DNA of 64,000 bases from Sphingomonas sp. Leaf10 (GCF_001421245.1 NZ_LMKE01000001.1:312971-376970); one strand, 5' to 3'. Shown: positions 28,801 to 37,381, counted from the stretch's first letter. Notes: generated by a model from the sequence alone, not told the origin. Program-made: numbers and translations.

Positions 28801-30034
28801 CGACCAGCAGTTGAGCGGGCCGATCGGTCTCGCCGCCGATTTCGGCGGTCGGGTACAGGCGCCGCAACTGACCGGCGTAGTCCGCGCCAACAACCTGACC
28901 TATGAGAATGAGACGCTGGGCACCCGCCTGACCAACCTCGGCATCAACGGCCGCTTCACCAACGACCGGTTCGAACTGACGCAGTTGCGGGCGAAGGCCG
29001 GCGACGGCACGATCGCTGCACAGGGTACGGTCGGGCTGGCGTCGAACAGCGGCTTCCCGATCGATATTCGTGCGCAGCTTCGCGACGCGCAACTGGCGCG
29101 CAGCGACGCGCTGGGTGCGTCGGCGACCGGCGACGTCCGGATCCAGAACGGACCGGATGGCGGACTGATTTCGGGCGACCTGACCATTCCCGAGGCGCGC
29201 TATGAAATCATCCGCCAGGGCGCGGCCGAAGTCCCCGAACTGACCGGCGTCCGGCGCAAGAGCGACGCCAATCGCCCGGCCGCCACCCGCCCGCAGCAGC
29301 AGGCGGCATCGGCCGGACTGTTCCGCCTTGCGCTGCGCGTCCGCGCCGACAACCGGCTCTATGTGTCGGGCATGGGGCTGGAATCGGAATGGGAGGCCGA
29401 TCTGCGCATCGGCGGCACCTCCGCCGCACCGACGATCAACGGCCAGTTGCAACTGGTCCGCGGCACCTATTCCTTCGCCGGCAAACGGTTCGAGGTCGAA
29501 CGCGGCTTCATCCGCTTCGAAGGGGAAAACTATACCAACCCGGTGATCGACATCGCCGCGACGACCACCGCGGAAGGGGTCACCGCCACGATCAACGTCA
29601 CCGGCACCGCGCAAGCCCCGCAGATCGCGTTCAACTCGACCCCCGCGCTGGCGCAGGACGAAGTGTTGTCGCGGCTGCTGTTCGGCAGCTCGGTCACCAA
29701 CCTGTCCGCGACCGAGGCGATCCAGTTGGCCGCCGCGCTCAACTCGCTGCGCGGGTCGAGCGGGGGCGGGCTGAACCCGCTCGGCAAGCTCCGCTCGGCG
29801 ACCGGCTTCGACCGGCTGCGCGTGCTGGGCGGCGACGAGGCGACCGGCCGTGGCACCTCGCTGGCGGCGGGCAAATATTTGACGGACGACATATATATCG
29901 AGATCATCACCGACGCCCGCGGCTTCACCGCCACCCAGATCCAGATCGCGCTGACCCGGACGCTCAGCGTGTTGTCGCAGACCGGATCGTTCGGCGGATC
30001 GAATGCGTCGGTGCGCTACAGCCGGGATTATTGA
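25808..30034 (+). CDS. tamB: TamB, translocation and assembly module inner-membrane protein
   Basis: Very long periplasm-spanning protein (1408 aa). One N-terminal membrane anchor (about residues 20-45, IVTLLLLVVVLVFAL) is followed by a repetitive beta-rich AsmA/TamB-type region that probably forms a hydrophobic groove between the membranes, and a C-terminal DUF490 (TamB) domain (about 1050-1408) with the conserved stretch GTYSFAGKRFEVERGFIRFEG. It overlaps tamA by one base (TGATG). Family members work with TamA in outer-membrane protein insertion and have been linked to phospholipid transport. Confidence 0.95.
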   Translation: MTDAELPAADTVVVRDRPLWLRILKWIGIAIVTLLLLVVVLVFALNTGPGRGFLVSKLDGYTTASGLKVNIGRIDGSLYGAMTIRDLRLSDTRGVFADSPAIALDWRPFAFANSHVDIRSLTSPLVRYARNPVLKDTPPGDPNAPLLPDYDIDVNRLRVDRIEVGPAVTGQRHIARLDGEVHIADRRAQVTANAATIAAPGVAGGDSVALKLDAVPDDNRFDIDARILGPANGMIASMAGLTAPIAATIDGQGDWNNWRGRLAGTLGGQQLADLGVTGRDGRFTVRGSTRPGLILQGPVERLTAPRLDVAIDAALADRKADTRIQLRSSALAVNAAGLLDLGNSRFGNFRTEAMLLTPGAILPNLNGRSVRAAVVLDGGFGTPTVDYKVQAAALGFGETVVEQLYAEGRATVDANRILIPIAAKARRITGLNAAVGGLVTNVSINGDLALSGDQVLSDNLRIRSDRIDATAIVAANLTTGRYTGAIKGRINDYEVASVGILNLSTDASLYAAPNGGFGIKGRVVAQTTRLFNEGVRNFLGGNVSTIRVDVGVAPDGIITFSNLRMNAPQFRITNGSGRYDPAGPLLVNADAYSTQYGPLSARVTGSVAAPQVLLRAARPGVGVGLVNLEARMRGQGDRYAIQATGGTDYGPFRADVLVSTAPRLVADIRSATFAGVNIDGRVEATNAGPFAGRINFAGSGIAGIARLSAQGRYQRADVNAQASNAAIPGNMGIRIGRAIVTATAVLYDQPEIVADAQVANLSMGDFLLERSRAKINYRGGNGTAQMFAEGSSGVPFRVAANARLRPNDYLVALQGVANSIPFRTVNPARIVAAPGGYRLYPTRIDFAQGSIRAAGVYGNGMSVQTRLDRLDLSIINAFMPGTGIGGTATGSLDFAQAADQSFPRADARLTIRNFQRTSLASVSEPVDIVFAGDLRPEGGSGRALIRRGTTTVGRMVANLRPLPPGSGSWVTRMLAAPLSGGIRYNGPAGVLFSFAGLADQQLSGPIGLAADFGGRVQAPQLTGVVRANNLTYENETLGTRLTNLGINGRFTNDRFELTQLRAKAGDGTIAAQGTVGLASNSGFPIDIRAQLRDAQLARSDALGASATGDVRIQNGPDGGLISGDLTIPEARYEIIRQGAAEVPELTGVRRKSDANRPAATRPQQQAASAGLFRLALRVRADNRLYVSGMGLESEWEADLRIGGTSAAPTINGQLQLVRGTYSFAGKRFEVERGFIRFEGENYTNPVIDIAATTTAEGVTATINVTGTAQAPQIAFNSTPALAQDEVLSRLLFGSSVTNLSATEAIQLAAALNSLRGSSGGGLNPLGKLRSATGFDRLRVLGGDEATGRGTSLAAGKYLTDDIYIEIITDARGFTATQIQIALTRTLSVLSQTGSFGGSNASVRYSRDY

Positions 30035-30413
30035 TGGAGCGGGCTGGCGCGACGTTCGGCGCGCCGGTCCCGTCGTCCCGGATAAAGTCGAGAGCCATCC
30101 ACCTTCGGCGCCCCGTCCCTCTCCCGGCGGGAGAGGGAGGGAGCGGCGTAGCCGCGGAAGGGTGAGGGCGACCAAAGCTGGTCGAGTTCAATTGCAGAAG
30201 GGCGGTAGGATGGGCAGATCGGCAAGGGAGCCTCACCGCGCGCAGAAACGACCCACGCCTCCGGCGTGACGATAACAGATCGAACCGTTCGTGCTGAGTA
30301 GGGGCTGAGCTTGTCGAAGACGCGTATCGAAGCACCCGCCACAGACGGTACTTCGATACGCCATTTGGACAGGCGCAGGGACTACGCAGTAGGAACCATC
30401 GCCCCCATAATCC
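30035..30413. repeat. 379-bp gene-free region with two palindromic repeat types
   Basis: No open frame here looks coding. At 30115-30170 lies a repeat built of a CTCTCCCGGCGGGAGAG hairpin followed by GGGAGCGGC...GCCGCGGAAGGGTGAGGGCG. It recurs in inverted orientation at 35266-35324. At about 30284-30365 is a second element with GTTCGTGCTGAG and GAGCTTGTCGAAG motifs and a CGTATCGAAG/CTTCGATACG inverted repeat. The region separates convergent tamB and the xylanase gene, so the hairpins may also serve as transcript ends. Confidence 0.7.
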
Positions 30414-31574
30414 CTATCGCCGCCGAGCAGCCCGCTCCACGCCGCCGGCCAACGCCGCCAGCATCGCCGCACGCAACGGCTTCGCCTTGAAATCCACATC
30501 ATAGGGGCAGCCGCGGGCGATCGCCCCATCCGGCCTCGGTTCGAACCCGCGCAACCAGCTATACCGGTCGCTCATCCCCCATGCGAGCACGTCTCCGAGC
30601 TGCGGATAGGACAGCATGATGTCCAGATAGGCGCGTGCGAAATCCGCCACGCCCTTGTCACGTGGCCCGATGGCTGCTGGCAACCCCTTGTCGCGCACAT
30701 CGAACTCGGTGATGACCAGCCGGTATCCCATGGCCGTCACCCGGTCGAGGAAGCGACGCCACTCGGGCTCCAGCCGCTTCGCCACCGCGCCTGCATCGGT
30801 CGTCGGTTGGAAGAGGCCGATATGCGACTGCACGCCCAGCGTATCGACCGGCGTGCCACGGCGGCGGAATTCTTCCAGCAGTGTCAGCACTCCGGCACGG
30901 TGCTTCGCATTGCCGTCTTCCCAGCTCATATAGTCGTTATAGACTAGCTCGGCATGCGGTGCCGCGGCGCGTGCGGTACGGAACGCGTGGTCGAGGACGT
31001 TCGCCGTGCCACCCATCGCCCGCGACAGCGATGTTTCGCGCAGCCCCCCCGTATCGGGATCGACCGCTTCATTGACGACGTCATAGCTCTCGATCTTGCG
31101 GCCATATCGTTTGGTCACGGTATCGATATGCTGGTCGAGGATATGCGCCGCCTCGGTCGCGGGACGCTGTCCGAAATCGTGGCTGTTCAGCCATGCCGGG
31201 AACCACTTCGAATAGGCCCAAAGCAGCGTGTGCCCGCGCAGCGCGAAACCGTTCGTCGTCGCCCAATCGACCATCGGATCGAAACGGCTGAAGTCGAACC
31301 GGTCGGCGGCGGGGCGGATCGCCTGCCACTTCATCTGGTTCTCGGGGACCAGCATGTCGCAGTCGCGCTTGAGCAGCGCGGCATAGGCCGGGTTGGCGAA
31401 GGAACCGGCATCGGCACCCGGCGGACTCCACGCGAAGGCCGATCCGAAGCGGCGTCCCTTGCTGGCGGCGGCGGCCTTCAGGGTATCAGTGGGTGCATCC
31501 GTGGCGCGCACCGCGGTGGTGGCGAGGAGGGCGGCGCTGCCCGCGAGCATGTAGCGACGATCGATCATGGTCAT
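30414..31574 (-). CDS. endo-1,4-beta-xylanase, GH10
   Basis: Secreted hydrolase of 386 aa that cuts the xylan backbone. The signal peptide carries a possible twin-arginine start (DRRYMLAGSAALLATT). The GH10 barrel follows at once, with no carbohydrate-binding module. The acid/base Glu is E169 (YDVVNEAVD) and the nucleophile is E290 (LVITEFDV); substrate-binding motifs GHTLLWA and HIGLF are present. It overlaps the upstream MFS gene by four bases (ATGA) and is divergent from the GH67 alpha-glucuronidase: a coherent set for glucuronoxylan use. Confidence 0.95.
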   Translation of the reverse strand: MTMIDRRYMLAGSAALLATTAVRATDAPTDTLKAAAASKGRRFGSAFAWSPPGADAGSFANPAYAALLKRDCDMLVPENQMKWQAIRPAADRFDFSRFDPMVDWATTNGFALRGHTLLWAYSKWFPAWLNSHDFGQRPATEAAHILDQHIDTVTKRYGRKIESYDVVNEAVDPDTGGLRETSLSRAMGGTANVLDHAFRTARAAAPHAELVYNDYMSWEDGNAKHRAGVLTLLEEFRRRGTPVDTLGVQSHIGLFQPTTDAGAVAKRLEPEWRRFLDRVTAMGYRLVITEFDVRDKGLPAAIGPRDKGVADFARAYLDIMLSYPQLGDVLAWGMSDRYSWLRGFEPRPDGAIARGCPYDVDFKAKPLRAAMLAALAGGVERAARRR

Positions 31575-32902
31575 GCGACGGCCTTTCCATCAACAGGGGT
31601 GTAGTTCGGCACGATCAGGTGGATGACGCCGACGGCGATCAGATAGGCGCAGGCCGCGACGATGAAGATCGGTTGATAGCTGCCGACCGTTTCCAAGATC
31701 AGCCCGGCGAACTTCGCCATCAACATGCCGCCGACCGCACCGGCAAGGCCGCCGATGCCGACCACCGACCCCGCCATCCAGCGCGGGAACAGGTCGCCGG
31801 GCAGGGCGTAGAGATTGGCCGAGAACCCCTGATGCCCGGCACAGGCAAGACCGATCAGTCCGACCGCGATCCACATGCTCGGTGCATAGACCGCGCCCGC
31901 GATCGGCACGGCGCACAGCGCGGCGCAGAACATCGCGGTCTTGCGTCCACGTCCGATCGACATGCCCCGCCCGATCAGCCGGGTGCTCAGCCATCCGCCC
32001 GCGACCGAACCGACATCGGCGAGCAGATAGACCGCGATCAGCGGCGGGCCGAATTCCTTCATCGACAGGTTGAACGACTTCGCAAAGAAATCGGGCAGCC
32101 AGAACAGGAACGTCCACCAGATCGGATCGATCAGGAACCGCCCGGCGATATAGGCCCAGGTCTGGCGGATGCGGAACATGCGCGCCCATGGCACATGGCG
32201 CTGCGGCTCGACCGGATCCGCCTCGATCCACGCCAGTTCCTCGGCCGACAACAACGCTTTTTCACGCGGACGGCGGTAGAAAGCGAACCAGGCCGCCAGC
32301 CAGACGATCGACAGCGCACCCGTCACGAAGAACGCCGCCCGCCAGCCAAGGTCCAGTGTCACAACGATAAATGGCACCAGCAACGGCGTCAGCAATGCCC
32401 CGACATTCGACCCCGCGTTGAATATCCCGATCGCAAACGCCCGCTCCCGCTTAGGAAACCATTCGTTGGTTGCCGCGATCGCGGCGGGGAAGGTGCCGGC
32501 CTCGCCCGCCGCCAGCGGCATCCGCGCGAGGATCATGCCGCTAGTGGAGGTGAAGGCGGTGTGCAGGACGTGTCCGATCGTCCACACGATCATAGCCAGT
32601 GCATAGCCGGCCTTCGCCCCTATACGGTCGACGATCCGACCGGCGACGACATAGGCAAGGCCGTAAGCCAGCTGGAAATAGAAGGCGAGATCGGCGTACC
32701 CCGTTTCCGACCAACCATATTGTTGGGCAAGGTCGGGCTTGAGCACCGCCAGCACGAGACGATCGACGTAGGACAGCACGACTGCGAAGAACAGCATCGC
32801 GCAGACGATCCAGCGGACGCGGCCGGCGGGCTTCGTCAGCGGAGGCAACGGGCTGGCCGAAAACGCGGACGGACCCGCTCGATCTTGTGGATTCAGGGTC
32901 AT
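31571..32902 (-). CDS. MFS transporter, hexuronate (ExuT/ACS) type
   Basis: Inner-membrane permease of 443 aa with twelve predicted membrane segments in two halves and a cytoplasmic central loop (FYRRPREKALLSAEELAW). It resembles the anion:cation symporter group that includes hexuronate transporters (SYVDRLVLAVLKPDL near the N-terminus; AAGEAGTFPAAI; GIFNAGSNVGAL). The neighbouring xylanase and alpha-glucuronidase suggest uptake of glucuronate, methylglucuronate or aldouronates; the cargo is inferred. GGAGAG precedes the start. It is the first gene of the minus-strand pair under the palindromic operator. Confidence 0.85.
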   Translation of the reverse strand: MTLNPQDRAGPSAFSASPLPPLTKPAGRVRWIVCAMLFFAVVLSYVDRLVLAVLKPDLAQQYGWSETGYADLAFYFQLAYGLAYVVAGRIVDRIGAKAGYALAMIVWTIGHVLHTAFTSTSGMILARMPLAAGEAGTFPAAIAATNEWFPKRERAFAIGIFNAGSNVGALLTPLLVPFIVVTLDLGWRAAFFVTGALSIVWLAAWFAFYRRPREKALLSAEELAWIEADPVEPQRHVPWARMFRIRQTWAYIAGRFLIDPIWWTFLFWLPDFFAKSFNLSMKEFGPPLIAVYLLADVGSVAGGWLSTRLIGRGMSIGRGRKTAMFCAALCAVPIAGAVYAPSMWIAVGLIGLACAGHQGFSANLYALPGDLFPRWMAGSVVGIGGLAGAVGGMLMAKFAGLILETVGSYQPIFIVAACAYLIAVGVIHLIVPNYTPVDGKAVA

Positions 32903-32930
32903 GCACTCTCCGATTCCACGTTCTCAGACG

Positions 32931-32944
32931 TGGTAGCGCTACCA
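32931..32944. promoter_or_regulatory. 14-bp perfect palindrome TGGTAGCGCTACCA, probable LacI-family operator
   Basis: The sequence equals its own reverse complement and sits in the 104-bp divergent promoter region between the MFS/xylanase pair and the alpha-glucuronidase. LacI-family sites typically have a central CG flanked by such arms, and this differs by one base from the xyl-box reported in Xanthomonas (TGGTAGCGCTAACA). It probably represses both directions without xylo-oligosaccharides. No LacI gene is in the window. Confidence 0.75.
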
Positions 32945-33006
32945 TGGTCGGCATGATATGCCTGTGTCAACGCCGTCGGTCAGACGGGACGCAAAGAGGA
33001 TGCCGG

Positions 33007-35145
33007 ATGCTGAAATGGTTGGGATGGATCGCGCTGGTCGGCGCGCTATGGGCCGTACCGGCAGAGGCCGAGGACGGGTATGACCTGTGGTTGCGCTATC
33101 GTCCGCTGCCGGGAGCACAGGCCGAGACGGTTGCTGCGCAGGTGACCTCAGTCGTGCATGACGAACGCGATCCGACGATCGAGCTTGCTGCCACGGAATT
33201 GACGCGCGGGTTGTCGGGACTGACAGGTCGGTCGGTTGCTGCCGGGAATATCGGCGATGGCGCGATCGTGATCGGTACGGCGTCATCGGCACGGATCGCC
33301 GCATTGCGATTGCCATTGCAGGGGCTGGGTCGCGAAGGGTTCGTGCTGCGATCCGTCAAGATCGACGGCAAGCGGGTTACGGTCGTTGCTGCGAACAGTC
33401 CGGTCGGAGTGCTATACGGTGCGTTTCGGCTGCTGCGGATCGCGCAAACGACGGGCAACCTTGCCGAGGTGGCGGTGGTGGATCGGCCCGGGCTTGGGTT
33501 GCGGATGCTCAACCACTGGGACAATCTGGATCGCTATGTCGAGCGGGGTTATGCCGGGCGGTCGCTATGGGACTGGCAGAAGCTGCCGGGTTTTTCGGAC
33601 CCGCGGTACACCGACTATGCGCGGGCCAATGCGTCGGTCGGCATCAACGGGACGGTGCTGAACAACGTCAACGCGAGCGCCGACATCCTCAAGCCCGAAT
33701 TCCTGGGCAAGATCGAGAAGCTGGCCGGCATTTTCCGCCCATGGGGCATCAAGGTCTATGTGTCGGCGCGGTTCTCGGCACCGATCGAGATCGGGGGGCT
33801 GAAGACCGCCGATCCGCTCGACCCGCAGGTCGCGGCATGGTGGAAGGCGAAGGCCGACGAAATCTATGCCCGCATCCCCGATTTCGGCGGGTTCCTGGTC
33901 AAGGCCAATTCGGAAGGACAGCCGGGGCCGGGCGATTACAAGCGCAGTCATGCCGACGGCGCCAACATGCTGGCGGCGGCGGTCAAGCCGCATGGTGGGA
34001 TCGTGATGTGGCGGGCGTTCGTCTATGCGAACGAGAAGCCAGAGGACCGGGTGCGGCAGGCCTATAGCGAGTTCGAACCACTCGACGGGAAGTTCGCCGA
34101 CAATGTCATCGTCCAGGTGAAGAACGGGCCGATCGATTTCCAGCCGCGCGAACCGTTCCATCCGCTGTTCGGGGCGATGCCCCGCACCCCGCTGATGATG
34201 GAAGTGCAGATCACCAAGGAATATATGGGGTTCGCCACGCACCTCGTGTACCTTGGCACGATGTGGCAGGAGGTGTTGCGCAGCGACACCTATCGCCCGC
34301 GCAAGGGCACGACCGTCGCCGACGTCCTCGACACGCCGGTACGCCCTGGCGCGCTGACCGGGATGGCGGGGGTGTCGAACATCGGCACCGACCGCAACTG
34401 GTCGGGATCGCAGTTCGATCAGGCGAACTGGTATGCGTTTGGGCGGCTGGCATGGAACCCGGACGACGATGCGCGAGAGATCGCGCGTGACTGGGCGGCG
34501 ATGACATGGGGGCGGGCGGCGGCGGAGCCGATCGTCGCGATGATGATGCGGTCGCATGAGGCGGTCGTGGATTACATGATGCCGCTGGGGCTGAACCATC
34601 TGTTCGCGACGGGGCATCATTACGGGCCGGGACCGTGGGTCGACGATCTGGCGCGCGAGGATTGGAATCCCGTCTATTTCCACAAGGCCGACCGGAACGG
34701 CATCGGGTTCGACCGGACGCCGTCGGGCAGCAATGCCGCCTCGCAATATGGCCCGGTGCTGGCCAAGCGGTTCAGCGATCCGAAGGCGGTGCCGGAGAAT
34801 CTGCTGCTGTGGTTCCATCACATGTCGTGGGACCGGCGGATGGCGTCGGGCAGGACGTTGTGGGCGGAACTGGTCGCGCATTACGACCGCGGTGTGGCCG
34901 AGGTCGCGGCGATGCAGGCGCAATGGGCGGCGATGCAGCGACAGGTCGATGCCGAGCGCTTCGCCGAGGTCAGCCAGTTCCTGGCGATCCAGCGGCAGGA
35001 AGCGCAGTGGTGGCGTGATGCGTGCATCGCATATTTCGCCGAGGTATCGGGCCGTCCGATCCCGGCCGGAGTGACGCCCCCGCCGCATCCGGCAAGCTAT
35101 TACAAGGCGATACGGACGCCATGGGCGCCGGGGAACGGGAAGTAA
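33007..35145 (+). CDS. alpha-glucuronidase, GH67
   Basis: Removes (4-O-methyl-)glucuronic acid from the ends of xylo-oligosaccharides. The 712-aa protein starts with a signal peptide (MLKWLGWIALVGALWAVPAEAE), so it is exported, probably to the periplasm. Typical GH67 stretches are LRMLNHWDNLDRYVERGYAG, LVKANSEGQPGPGDY, EPLDGKFADNVIVQVKNGPI and the C-terminal FHHMSWDRRMASGRTLW. The ATG at 33007 follows an AAGAGGA ribosome-binding site; the open frame before it includes the operator and is not coding. It is divergent from the MFS/xylanase pair and shares their operator. A strong hairpin follows the stop. Confidence 0.95.
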   Translation: MLKWLGWIALVGALWAVPAEAEDGYDLWLRYRPLPGAQAETVAAQVTSVVHDERDPTIELAATELTRGLSGLTGRSVAAGNIGDGAIVIGTASSARIAALRLPLQGLGREGFVLRSVKIDGKRVTVVAANSPVGVLYGAFRLLRIAQTTGNLAEVAVVDRPGLGLRMLNHWDNLDRYVERGYAGRSLWDWQKLPGFSDPRYTDYARANASVGINGTVLNNVNASADILKPEFLGKIEKLAGIFRPWGIKVYVSARFSAPIEIGGLKTADPLDPQVAAWWKAKADEIYARIPDFGGFLVKANSEGQPGPGDYKRSHADGANMLAAAVKPHGGIVMWRAFVYANEKPEDRVRQAYSEFEPLDGKFADNVIVQVKNGPIDFQPREPFHPLFGAMPRTPLMMEVQITKEYMGFATHLVYLGTMWQEVLRSDTYRPRKGTTVADVLDTPVRPGALTGMAGVSNIGTDRNWSGSQFDQANWYAFGRLAWNPDDDAREIARDWAAMTWGRAAAEPIVAMMMRSHEAVVDYMMPLGLNHLFATGHHYGPGPWVDDLAREDWNPVYFHKADRNGIGFDRTPSGSNAASQYGPVLAKRFSDPKAVPENLLLWFHHMSWDRRMASGRTLWAELVAHYDRGVAEVAAMQAQWAAMQRQVDAERFAEVSQFLAIQRQEAQWWRDACIAYFAEVSGRPIPAGVTPPPHPASYYKAIRTPWAPGNGK

Positions 35146-35152
35146 TGGCGAC

Positions 35153-35182
35153 GCCCCGCCCGGCGAGAAAGCCGGGCGGGGC
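35153..35182 (+). terminator. strong hairpin after the alpha-glucuronidase gene
   Basis: A perfect 12-bp stem (GCCCCGCCCGGC / GCCGGGCGGGGC) with loop GAGAAA lies eight bases after the stop codon. There is no clear T-run, so it may act as an mRNA-stabilising hairpin or a weak terminator. Confidence 0.6.
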
Positions 35183-35265
35183 GCCAAAGTTCACGAAGTT
35201 CACACTCGTACGCAGCTTGTGCGCGGTTGCGATTGGTTCTCAAGAACAGGTCCGCTGGGTGCATT

Positions 35266-35324
35266 CGCCCTCACCCTTCCGCGGCTTTGCCGCTCCCTCC
35301 CTCTCCCAACGCGAGAGGGAATGG
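35266..35324. repeat. palindromic repeat, inverted copy of the element at 30115-30170
   Basis: CGCCCTCACCCTTCCGCGGC...GCCGCTCCCTCCCTCTCCC is the reverse complement of the repeat between tamB and the xylanase gene, with a few substitutions. It lies directly at the 3' end of lexA. The two copies bracket the xylan cluster (about 5 kb apart, opposite orientation). Confidence 0.75.
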
Positions 35325-35326
35325 GG

Positions 35327-35989
35327 TTAGTAACGGCGGAGTAGGCCGGCCAGCTTGCCCTGTACGCGCACCTGTTCGGGACGATAGCGTTGCGGGTCGT
35401 AGCTGCGATTGGCCGGATCGAGGCGGATCATCGCCCCTTCACGACGGAAATATTTGAGCGTCGCCTCGCTATCCTCGATCAGCGCCACGACGATTTCACC
35501 GTCGCGCGCGGTCTCGGTGCGGCGGACCAGCGCATAGTCACCATCGAGAATGCCCGCCTCGACCATCGAATCCCCGGCGACTTCGAGCGCATAGTGATCG
35601 CCGGCCCCCAGCAGGGCGGCGGGGACGGGGAGCGTCGCCTGCCCCTCGATCGCCTCGATCGGAACACCGGCGGCAATGCGGCCGTGGAGCGGCAGTTCGA
35701 CGACGTCGTTCGCCGGCTGCGGCGTGGGGCGTGGGGCGGCGGCCGGCTTGGCCGGCGCCTTTTTCGCGACCGGCCGCTCCGGCATCCGCAACACTTCGAG
35801 GGCGCGGGCGCGGTTGGGCAGGCGGCGGATGAATTCGCGTTCCTCCAGCGCCGAAATCAGGCGGTGGACACCCGACTTTGACTTCAGGTCGAGCGCTTCC
35901 TTCATCTCCTCGAACGAAGGGGATACGCCGGTCGCGCGCAACCGGTCATCGATGAAGCAGATCAGCTCGTGCTGCTTACGGGTCAGCAT
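35327..35989 (-). CDS. lexA: LexA SOS repressor
   Basis: Transcriptional repressor of the SOS DNA-damage response that self-cleaves when RecA is activated. The 220-aa protein has an N-terminal winged helix ([28 protein letters not shown]), a Lys/Pro/Ala-rich linker (70-95), the Ala-Gly cleavage site at about 107-108 (RIAAGVP) and the catalytic pair S141 (AGDSM) and K179 (ATLKYF). The start at 35989 gives the usual [11 protein letters not shown]-terminus. A match to the alphaproteobacterial LexA box lies 15 bases upstream, indicating autoregulation. It follows moeA on the same strand. Confidence 0.96.
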   Translation of the reverse strand: MLTRKQHELICFIDDRLRATGVSPSFEEMKEALDLKSKSGVHRLISALEEREFIRRLPNRARALEVLRMPERPVAKKAPAKPAAAPRPTPQPANDVVELPLHGRIAAGVPIEAIEGQATLPVPAALLGAGDHYALEVAGDSMVEAGILDGDYALVRRTETARDGEIVVALIEDSEATLKYFRREGAMIRLDPANRSYDPQRYRPEQVRVQGKLAGLLRRY

Positions 35990-36003
35990 GGGGTCCTCCG
36001 TCG

Positions 36004-36018
36004 GAACAGACGTGGAAC
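36004..36018. promoter_or_regulatory. LexA (SOS) box, GAAC-N7-GAAC
   Basis: GAAC at 36004-36007 and GAAC at 36015-36018 are spaced by seven bases (GTTC-N7-GTTC on the lexA strand). This is the direct-repeat operator known for alphaproteobacterial LexA. It lies 15 bases before the lexA start codon and within the moeA-lexA gap, so lexA has its own regulated promoter. Confidence 0.88.
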
Positions 36019-36042
36019 CAATAGGAAACGTTTTTCTTGCCG

Positions 36043-37221
36043 TCAAGCGAGTTGCAGGATTTCCGCCGAGTCGCCTGCCTGCGCCGCCGGGGCGTGTGGC
36101 GCGCGGATGATAAGACAGTCCGATCGGGCCAGTGTCCGTAACATAGAACTGTCCTGAATAGCGGCGGTCGATGCCTGTCCATCGATCAGGGTCGCGCGCA
36201 GATAGTCCTGCCGTGGGCCATTGGCGGGCAACGGGTGGGCAAGCGTCGCGCGGACGGTGCGGGGTAGCGGGTCAGCAGCACCGGCGAGGCGCGCGACGAG
36301 CGGCCGGACGAACAGCAGGGCGGTGATGTAGGACGAGACCGGATTGCCGGGCAGTCCGAGCACCGCCGCGTGCCCGAGCGTTCCCGCCAGCATCGGTTTG
36401 CCCGGCCGCAGTGCGATCCGCCAGAAATCGAGCGTTCCGCCGGCCGCCGCCAGGGCGGGGCGGACGAGATCATGGTCGCCGACCGAGGCGCCGCCGGTGG
36501 TGACCAGCAGGTCGCAATCGACGCCGGCAAAGGCATCCACCAGCGCGTCCATCCGGTCGGGCAGGATGCCGAGGTCGATACGGTCGACCGGCAGATCACC
36601 GAGCAGTCCGGCGAGCATCAGTCCGTTGGTTTCAGGCAGTTGGTCGTCGCGTATCGCCTGTCCGGCGGGGATCAGTTCGTCGCCGGTCGCGGCGATGGCG
36701 ACGCGGACGGGGCGACCGACCGACAGCGTCCCATGGCCGGCGATCGCGGCGAGCGCGGCACGCGCAGGGGTGATGCGCTCTCCGGCCAGGATCAGCAATT
36801 CGCCTTCGCGGAAATCAAGTCCGGTGCGGCGGACATTGCCGCCACGCACCGGTCCTTCTCCGGACAGATGCAGGCGGTCGCCGTCGCGCGTCGCCTCTTC
36901 CTGTACCAGCACGCAGTCGGTGCCCGCGGGCATCGCTGCGCCGGTGAAGATGCGGGTCGCCTGCCCTTCGGCGACCGTGTCGGGGAAGGCAGCACCGGCG
37001 GCGCTTTCTCCGATGACGTCCCACGGGCCGGGCAGATCGTCGAAGCGGATCGCATAGCCGTCCATCGCCGAGAGCGGGCGGGCGGGCTGGGTCCGGCGGG
37101 CGATGATGTCGGTCGCGGCGAACCGGCCGATCGTATCGGCGATGGGGAGGGTTTCGGTTTGGATGGCGCGGCCGAGGGCCAGCACGCGGCTCTGGGCTTC
37201 GGCGACGGGGAGGAGGGACAT
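36043..37221 (-). CDS. moeA: molybdopterin molybdotransferase MoeA
   Basis: Inserts molybdate into adenylylated molybdopterin, the last common step of cofactor synthesis. The 392-aa protein shows the MoeA layout: N-terminal domain with [31 protein letters not shown], the central MoCF-binding domain ([40 protein letters not shown]) and a C-terminal beta domain. It follows moaC after a repeat-containing gap of 178 bp. With mobA and fdhD elsewhere in the window it serves molybdoenzymes such as the YdeP-like oxidoreductase. Confidence 0.95.
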   Translation of the reverse strand: MSLLPVAEAQSRVLALGRAIQTETLPIADTIGRFAATDIIARRTQPARPLSAMDGYAIRFDDLPGPWDVIGESAAGAAFPDTVAEGQATRIFTGAAMPAGTDCVLVQEEATRDGDRLHLSGEGPVRGGNVRRTGLDFREGELLILAGERITPARAALAAIAGHGTLSVGRPVRVAIAATGDELIPAGQAIRDDQLPETNGLMLAGLLGDLPVDRIDLGILPDRMDALVDAFAGVDCDLLVTTGGASVGDHDLVRPALAAAGGTLDFWRIALRPGKPMLAGTLGHAAVLGLPGNPVSSYITALLFVRPLVARLAGAADPLPRTVRATLAHPLPANGPRQDYLRATLIDGQASTAAIQDSSMLRTLARSDCLIIRAPHAPAAQAGDSAEILQLA

Positions 37222-37326
37222 TGTTGGCCCTTTCTATGCAGTACGGGATGGCCGATAGGCCAGTGGTCGTGGGCGAGATAGGTTCCTGATGAGCGCGGGC
37301 GGGTATGGGTCGGAAAGGGGATGGCG

Positions 37327-37381
37327 AGGCGTTCCCTCGCAGGCCGACCCACCCCCGACCCCTCCCTTGTCAGGGAGGGGA
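37327..37381. repeat. palindromic repeat, further copy of the 2181-2288 family
   Basis: The core CCTCCCTTGTCAGGGAGGGG preceded by GACCCACCCCCGACCC matches the arms of the element at 2181-2288, including a GTTCCCTCGC flank. It lies between moeA and moaC, inside what otherwise looks like one transcription unit. Confidence 0.75.

Noticed and set aside
33565..35187. 540-codon minus-strand frame over the alpha-glucuronidase
   Set aside because: Antisense shadow; the plus strand has clear GH67 motifs, signal peptide and ribosome-binding site.
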